Source: a bacterium (GTDB taxonomy: Bacteria > Desulfobacterota > Binatia > UBA12015). From it: 9,982 bases of DNA. Where the stretch lies: NCBI GenBank assembly GCA_029976905.1, contig JAPOLW010000108.1, positions 1 through 9,982 of the forward strand, written 5' to 3'. Below are positions 7,381-9,982 of this stretch, one piece after another. The notes beneath the pieces were generated by a model, which was not told the DNA's origin, made no database searches, and worked only from the letters and a program-made list of their open reading frames with translations. The translations under genes and the position numbers were made by a program. Numbering within the stretch: the first letter of the stretch is position 1; every line of letters starts with the position of its first letter.

Positions 7381-7410
7381 AAAAACCCCCTCGTCGCGGT
7401 GGTGGCGACG
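7381..7410 (-). terminator. Probable terminator of the acetyltransferase-like gene
   Basis: Reading the minus strand one base after the TAG stop, CGTCGC (7410-7405), loop CACCACC, GCGACG (7397-7392) forms a 6-bp GC hairpin, followed by A, five G and five T (7385-7381). The T tract is short and set six bases from the stem, so strength is uncertain, but position and strand are right. Confidence 0.5.
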
Positions 7411-7411
7411 G

Positions 7412-8002
7412 CTACGCCTGCCCCGGACCCCGGGTGGCCATGCGTTGCGCCCGCGCGGGGACGCCGACGGCGGTCGAGTCCGCTGGAACGTCCGACAGGA
7501 CGACCGCATTCGCTCCGATCTGCGCGCGGTCGCCGATCCGGACGCGACCGAGGATCTTTGCGCCGGTGCCGATCATGACGTCGTCCCCCATCGTCGCTCC
7601 GCGGACGTCGAAGGCCGAACCGACCAGTCCGACGGTCACGAAAGGAGCGACGCTCATCCGGCGTCCGATCGTCGTAGTTCCTTCGATGACGACGTTTCCG
7701 TGCGCGATGTAGAGTCCACCACCGATGCGGACGTCGCGTCCGATCGTCACCGAGAAGAGGATCCGGTTCAGCCGTGCGAGCAGGGTCGCCGACCTCGGAT
7801 GCCCGGATCCGTGCAGGTAGGTCTGCAGACGATAGAGCAGATTTGCGCCGAACATCTCCGTGGCAAAGCAGGCATGAATCGAGCGAAGCCAGGTGGGGCG
7901 GCCGGGCGAGAGTCCCGGAAACCATAGGGCATAGGTCGCCAGGTCGAGATCGATCAGCGCGATCGTCTCGGCCCAGTCGACCCGGGGTTGTGCGCCGGAC
8001 AC
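7412..8002 (-). CDS. Serine acetyltransferase-like left-handed beta-helix acyltransferase
   Basis: About 196 residues. The helical N-terminal part (about 10-82) includes FGANLLYRLQTYL (51-63), as in small serine O-acetyltransferase-like proteins. Hexapeptide repeats run from about 85 to 184: IGRDVRIGGGLYIAHG, MIGTGAKILGRVRIG and the end motif AVGVPAR (178-184). His101 in IAHG aligns with the catalytic His158 of E. coli CysE, but the place of Asp143, which helps bind and activate serine, holds Thr86, and Asp157 is Ala100. An acetyl or acyl transfer to a different acceptor is therefore likely. The start is uncertain: no in-frame ATG lies between the upstream gene's stop and the helical domain. 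GTG at 8002 and TTG at 8014 are the candidates, neither with a good ribosome site. The gene follows the crotonase gene by 47 nt and is probably co-transcribed with it. Confidence 0.8.
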   Translation of the reverse strand: MSGAQPRVDWAETIALIDLDLATYALWFPGLSPGRPTWLRSIHACFATEMFGANLLYRLQTYLHGSGHPRSATLLARLNRILFSVTIGRDVRIGGGLYIAHGNVVIEGTTTIGRRMSVAPFVTVGLVGSAFDVRGATMGDDVMIGTGAKILGRVRIGDRAQIGANAVVLSDVPADSTAVGVPARAQRMATRGPGQA

Positions 8003-8049
8003 GCCGCGAACCAACTCGACACCGAACCGCGAGTCAAGATTCCATGGGT

Positions 8050-8832
8050 CTATCGCCCCTGGAAGTCCGGCTTGCGTCGCTCCGCCATCGCACGCACGCC
8101 TTCCTGGAAGTCCTCGGTGCGCTCGAGCCGGTTCTGTTCGGCCTTCTCGCGATCGGTGGCGACCCGAATCCGATCGGCCAGGCTGCCGCGCATCGTCTCG
8201 CGAATCGAAGCAATCGCCAGAGGGCCCGACCCGGCGATCTCGGCGGCCAGCGCTCCCGCCTCCGCACGGATCTGCGCGGCCGGAACGAGGCGATCGCACA
8301 GACCCATGCCGAAGGCTTCCTCTCCGGGGACCCGACTGCCCAGGTAGAACATCTCCAGCGCTTTCTGTTGGCCGATGGCGTCCGGCAGTGTCACCGAGAG
8401 GCCAAACCCCTGGTGGAATCCGAGGCGTGCGAAGTTGGCACTGAAACGCGACTCCGGTGAGGCAACCCGGAAGTCGGCCATCATCGCGAGCCCGAGTCCG
8501 CCGCCGACTGCGGCGCCCTGGACCGCGGCCACCGTTGGCGTCTTGGTGGAAAAAAGTCGCACGGCTTCGTCGTAGAGATGGCGTCCGGATCCATCCTCGA
8601 GGCCCTGGTCGTCCTTGCCAAAATTCGCGCCGGCGCAGAAGTGCTTGCCTTCCGAGCAGAGAACGATGGCGCGACAGCGGGGATCGTCATCGAGCGCCTC
8701 GAAGGCGTCACACAGCGAGGCGATCAGGCCCATGTCGAAGAAATTGTTCGGGCCTCGACGGATCTCGACCGTGGCCACGAACTCCTGCCCGATCCCGACG
8801 CCCACGTCACCAAAGGTTCCAAAGTCGCTCAT
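8050..8832 (-). CDS. Enoyl-CoA hydratase/isomerase (crotonase) family protein
   Basis: A 260-residue cytoplasmic crotonase-fold protein of normal length. The oxyanion-hole segments are present: KHFCAGANF (63-71) and GGGLGLAMMADFRVA (110-124), with Cys66 and Gly111 in the hole positions. The two glutamates of the classic hydratase (rat Glu144 and Glu164) align, with a constant offset of 30, to Gly114 and Phe134, so ordinary syn-hydration of enoyl-CoA is unlikely. The segment ARLGFHQGFGLSVTLP (135-150) is typical of a branch annotated as enoyl-CoA hydratase without tested activity. Thioesterase, isomerase, decarboxylase or other acyl-CoA chemistry is possible. The ATG at 8832 has AAGGG 7 nt upstream. 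The acetyltransferase-like gene follows on the same strand; the response-regulator gene diverges 102 bp away. Confidence 0.88.
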   Translation of the reverse strand: MSDFGTFGDVGVGIGQEFVATVEIRRGPNNFFDMGLIASLCDAFEALDDDPRCRAIVLCSEGKHFCAGANFGKDDQGLEDGSGRHLYDEAVRLFSTKTPTVAAVQGAAVGGGLGLAMMADFRVASPESRFSANFARLGFHQGFGLSVTLPDAIGQQKALEMFYLGSRVPGEEAFGMGLCDRLVPAAQIRAEAGALAAEIAGSGPLAIASIRETMRGSLADRIRVATDREKAEQNRLERTEDFQEGVRAMAERRKPDFQGR

Positions 8833-8895
8833 GGAACAACCCTTGCCACCGGGTGGCCCGTCATCTCAAGTCCATCGGCTCCCGATCTTGCATGG

Positions 8896-8925
8896 TTGTA
8901 GCGGCGGGTCGGCGCGGGGTATAAA
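8896..8925 (+). promoter_or_regulatory. Possible sigma70-type promoter of the response regulator
   Basis: TTGTAG (8896-8901), an 18-nt spacer and TATAAA (8920-8925) form a plausible promoter; the -10 matches five of six consensus bases, the -35 three of six. Transcription would begin near 8932-8933, only a few bases before ATG 8935, giving an almost leaderless mRNA. The TATAAAT stands out as an AT island in GC-rich DNA. Confidence 0.4.
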
Positions 8926-8934
8926 TTGTCCCCG

Positions 8935-9591
8935 ATGGGTGCGGAGGGAATCGTCTACGTCGTCGACGACGACGCATCGTTGCGCAAGGCGTTGGGATGG
9001 CTCGTCGAGTCTGTCGGCCTCGAGCCGCGTCTCTATGAATCAGCATCGGATTTCCTGGCCGCCTACGACCCCGAGCCGGTGGCCTGCCTCGTGCTGGACG
9101 TACGCCTGCGCGGGATGAGCGGGCTCAAACTGGTCGAGACCCTCAATCGAGAACGGCGCCTGCCGCCGACGATCCTGATTACGGCGTTTGCGGAATTCTC
9201 GACGGCGGTGCGCGGACTGAAAGCGGGCGCCATCGACGTTCTGCGAAAGCCCTTTGGCGACCAGGATCTGGTCGATCGGATCTGGAAGGCGATCGAGCAA
9301 GCGCGGTGGCGGCGGGAAGAGCGCGCGGTGGTAGGAGACATCCAGGAGCGTTACGCAACCCTGAGTACGCGGGAGGCCGAAGTCCTGGAACTCATCCTTG
9401 CCGGGCTTTCCTCGGTCAAGATCGGCGAAAATCTGCATTTGAGTCGTCGCACCGTCGAGGGTCACCGGGCGCAGATCTACCGGAAGATGAATGCCGCTTC
9501 GCTGGCGGACCTCGTCCGCCAGGTCCTGACTCTGCGGGGCGTCGGCGACCCGCCTCCCGATGCGGCCGACGGCGTGCCCGTCGAGGAATGA
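8935..9591 (+). CDS. FixJ-type two-component response regulator (REC + LuxR HTH)
   Basis: 218 residues: receiver domain about 6-122 and LuxR/FixJ helix-turn-helix about 141-203. The receiver has the acidic pair Asp11/Asp12, phosphoacceptor Asp55 in LVLDVRLRGMSG, Thr83 and Lys105 in KPFGD. The HTH shows LSTREAEVLELILAGLSSVK (143-162) and LSRRTVEGHRAQIYRKM (169-185), the recognition helix region. Phosphorylation by a sensor kinase should promote dimerisation and DNA binding at target promoters. No histidine kinase gene lies in the window, so the partner is elsewhere or just outside. ATG 8935 fits the domain start and has no ribosome site; an in-frame TTG at 8926, 6 nt after GGGG (8916-8919), would add three residues. 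The protein ends with an acidic, proline-rich tail. The gene stops 7 nt from the convergent hydrolase gene. Confidence 0.92.
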   Translation: MGAEGIVYVVDDDASLRKALGWLVESVGLEPRLYESASDFLAAYDPEPVACLVLDVRLRGMSGLKLVETLNRERRLPPTILITAFAEFSTAVRGLKAGAIDVLRKPFGDQDLVDRIWKAIEQARWRREERAVVGDIQERYATLSTREAEVLELILAGLSSVKIGENLHLSRRTVEGHRAQIYRKMNAASLADLVRQVLTLRGVGDPPPDAADGVPVEE

Positions 9592-9598
9592 CGCCGGT

Positions 9599-9982
9599 TC
9601 AGGCGGGACCACCCTGGCTCGGAGGCGCGTCGAGTGCGCCGACGTCGGCGAGCCATTGTCGCGGCAGCGGCCAGGGCCCGTATCCGGTTGCGGCGGTGAT
9701 GTGGCCGGCGCCGGAGATCGGGTGGTGCTTGATGCCGAGCGTCCGGGCGATCTCGGCATGCTCGTCCGTGTCGGCGTAGTCGTCGTCGTCGCTTCCGACG
9801 AGCATCGATCGGGCGGCAATCGGTGCCCAGGCCTCGGCGGAGAGGGGTGGTGGCAGGAAGGACTGCACGGCCTCGAAGAGGAGAAAGGGGGATGGCGGGG
9901 CCACCAATAGGACCGCGTGCACTTGCCGGGGGGCGCCGTTCGGCGAGGAGGTGATCGACGGCCCAGCAGCCGAGAGAGTGGC
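9599..9982 (-). CDS. RBBP9/YdeN-type alpha/beta serine hydrolase, partial, apparent frameshift
   Basis: The gene enters from the right edge and ends at TGA 9601-9599, so only the C-terminal two thirds or so is present. Reading down the minus strand, 9980-9969 encode HSLG, the nucleophile elbow with Ser at 9977-9975, followed by CWAVDHLLAERR. The rest, starting VHAVLLVAPPSP (from 9922), is in another frame. Removing one base from the six-G run at 9928-9933 joins the two into one good protein. The later part has VGSDDDDY, supplying the acid residue, and GAGHITAATGYGPWP with the catalytic His, as in the RBBP9/YdeN family. A triad is thus complete if the frame is restored. These small cytoplasmic hydrolases have few known substrates. 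Either the base is a sequencing error in a homopolymer or the gene is a recent pseudogene. Confidence 0.8.
   Translation of the reverse strand, partial: ATLSAAGPSITSSPNGAPRQVHAVLLVAPPSPFLLFEAVQSFLPPPLSAEAWAPIAARSMLVGSDDDDYADTDEHAEIARTLGIKHHPISGAGHITAATGYGPWPLPRQWLADVGALDAPPSQGGPA

Noticed and set aside
8046..8299. Longer N-terminus for the acetyltransferase-like protein overlapping the crotonase gene
   Set aside because: The extra residues are Gly/Arg-rich shadow sequence antiparallel in character to real protein, and would overlap a solid gene by about 250 bp.

Overview
The window is high-GC DNA (I judge about two thirds G+C by eye) carrying eleven protein genes on both strands, densely packed and mostly complete. 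No rRNA, tRNA, CRISPR array, insertion sequence or phage gene was seen. The mix (CaiB/BaiF CoA-transferase, crotonase-fold protein, nitronate-monooxygenase-type flavoprotein, Tat-dependent MsrB, FixJ-type regulator, Sec-exported small proteins) fits the chromosome of a Gram-negative environmental bacterium such as a myxobacterial, Binatota-like or other proteobacterium-like lineage. The sequence alone does not fix the taxon.

Layout, left to right. 53-2351 (minus): a two-gene unit of an extended/atypical SDR followed by a family III CoA-transferase, translationally coupled. 2466-3920 (plus): a 12-TM APC permease of the ethanolamine-permease type, divergent from the SDR. 4029-5138 (minus): nitronate monooxygenase/2-nitropropane dioxygenase-like flavoprotein, convergent with the permease. 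5246-5812 (plus): a Tat-exported methionine sulfoxide reductase B. 5828-7153 (minus): two paralogous exported proteins of unknown function, each with four conserved cysteines. 7412-8832 (minus): a crotonase-fold protein followed by a serine-acetyltransferase-like hexapeptide protein, both with key active-site residues replaced. 8935-9591 (plus): an orphan FixJ-type response regulator with a possible nearly leaderless promoter. 9599-9982 (minus, runs off the window): an RBBP9/YdeN-type serine hydrolase that can be read only across a one-base frameshift in a run of six G/C.

How the genes relate: the CoA-transferase, SDR, crotonase and flavoprotein suggest catabolism or modification of acyl-CoA or small organic substrates, but no complete pathway is visible. 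The permease has no ethanolamine ammonia-lyase gene beside it here. Nothing amounts to a convincing new multi-gene system. The best leads are the four-cysteine exported paralog pair, the two enzyme homologues lacking canonical catalytic residues, and the frameshift at the right edge.
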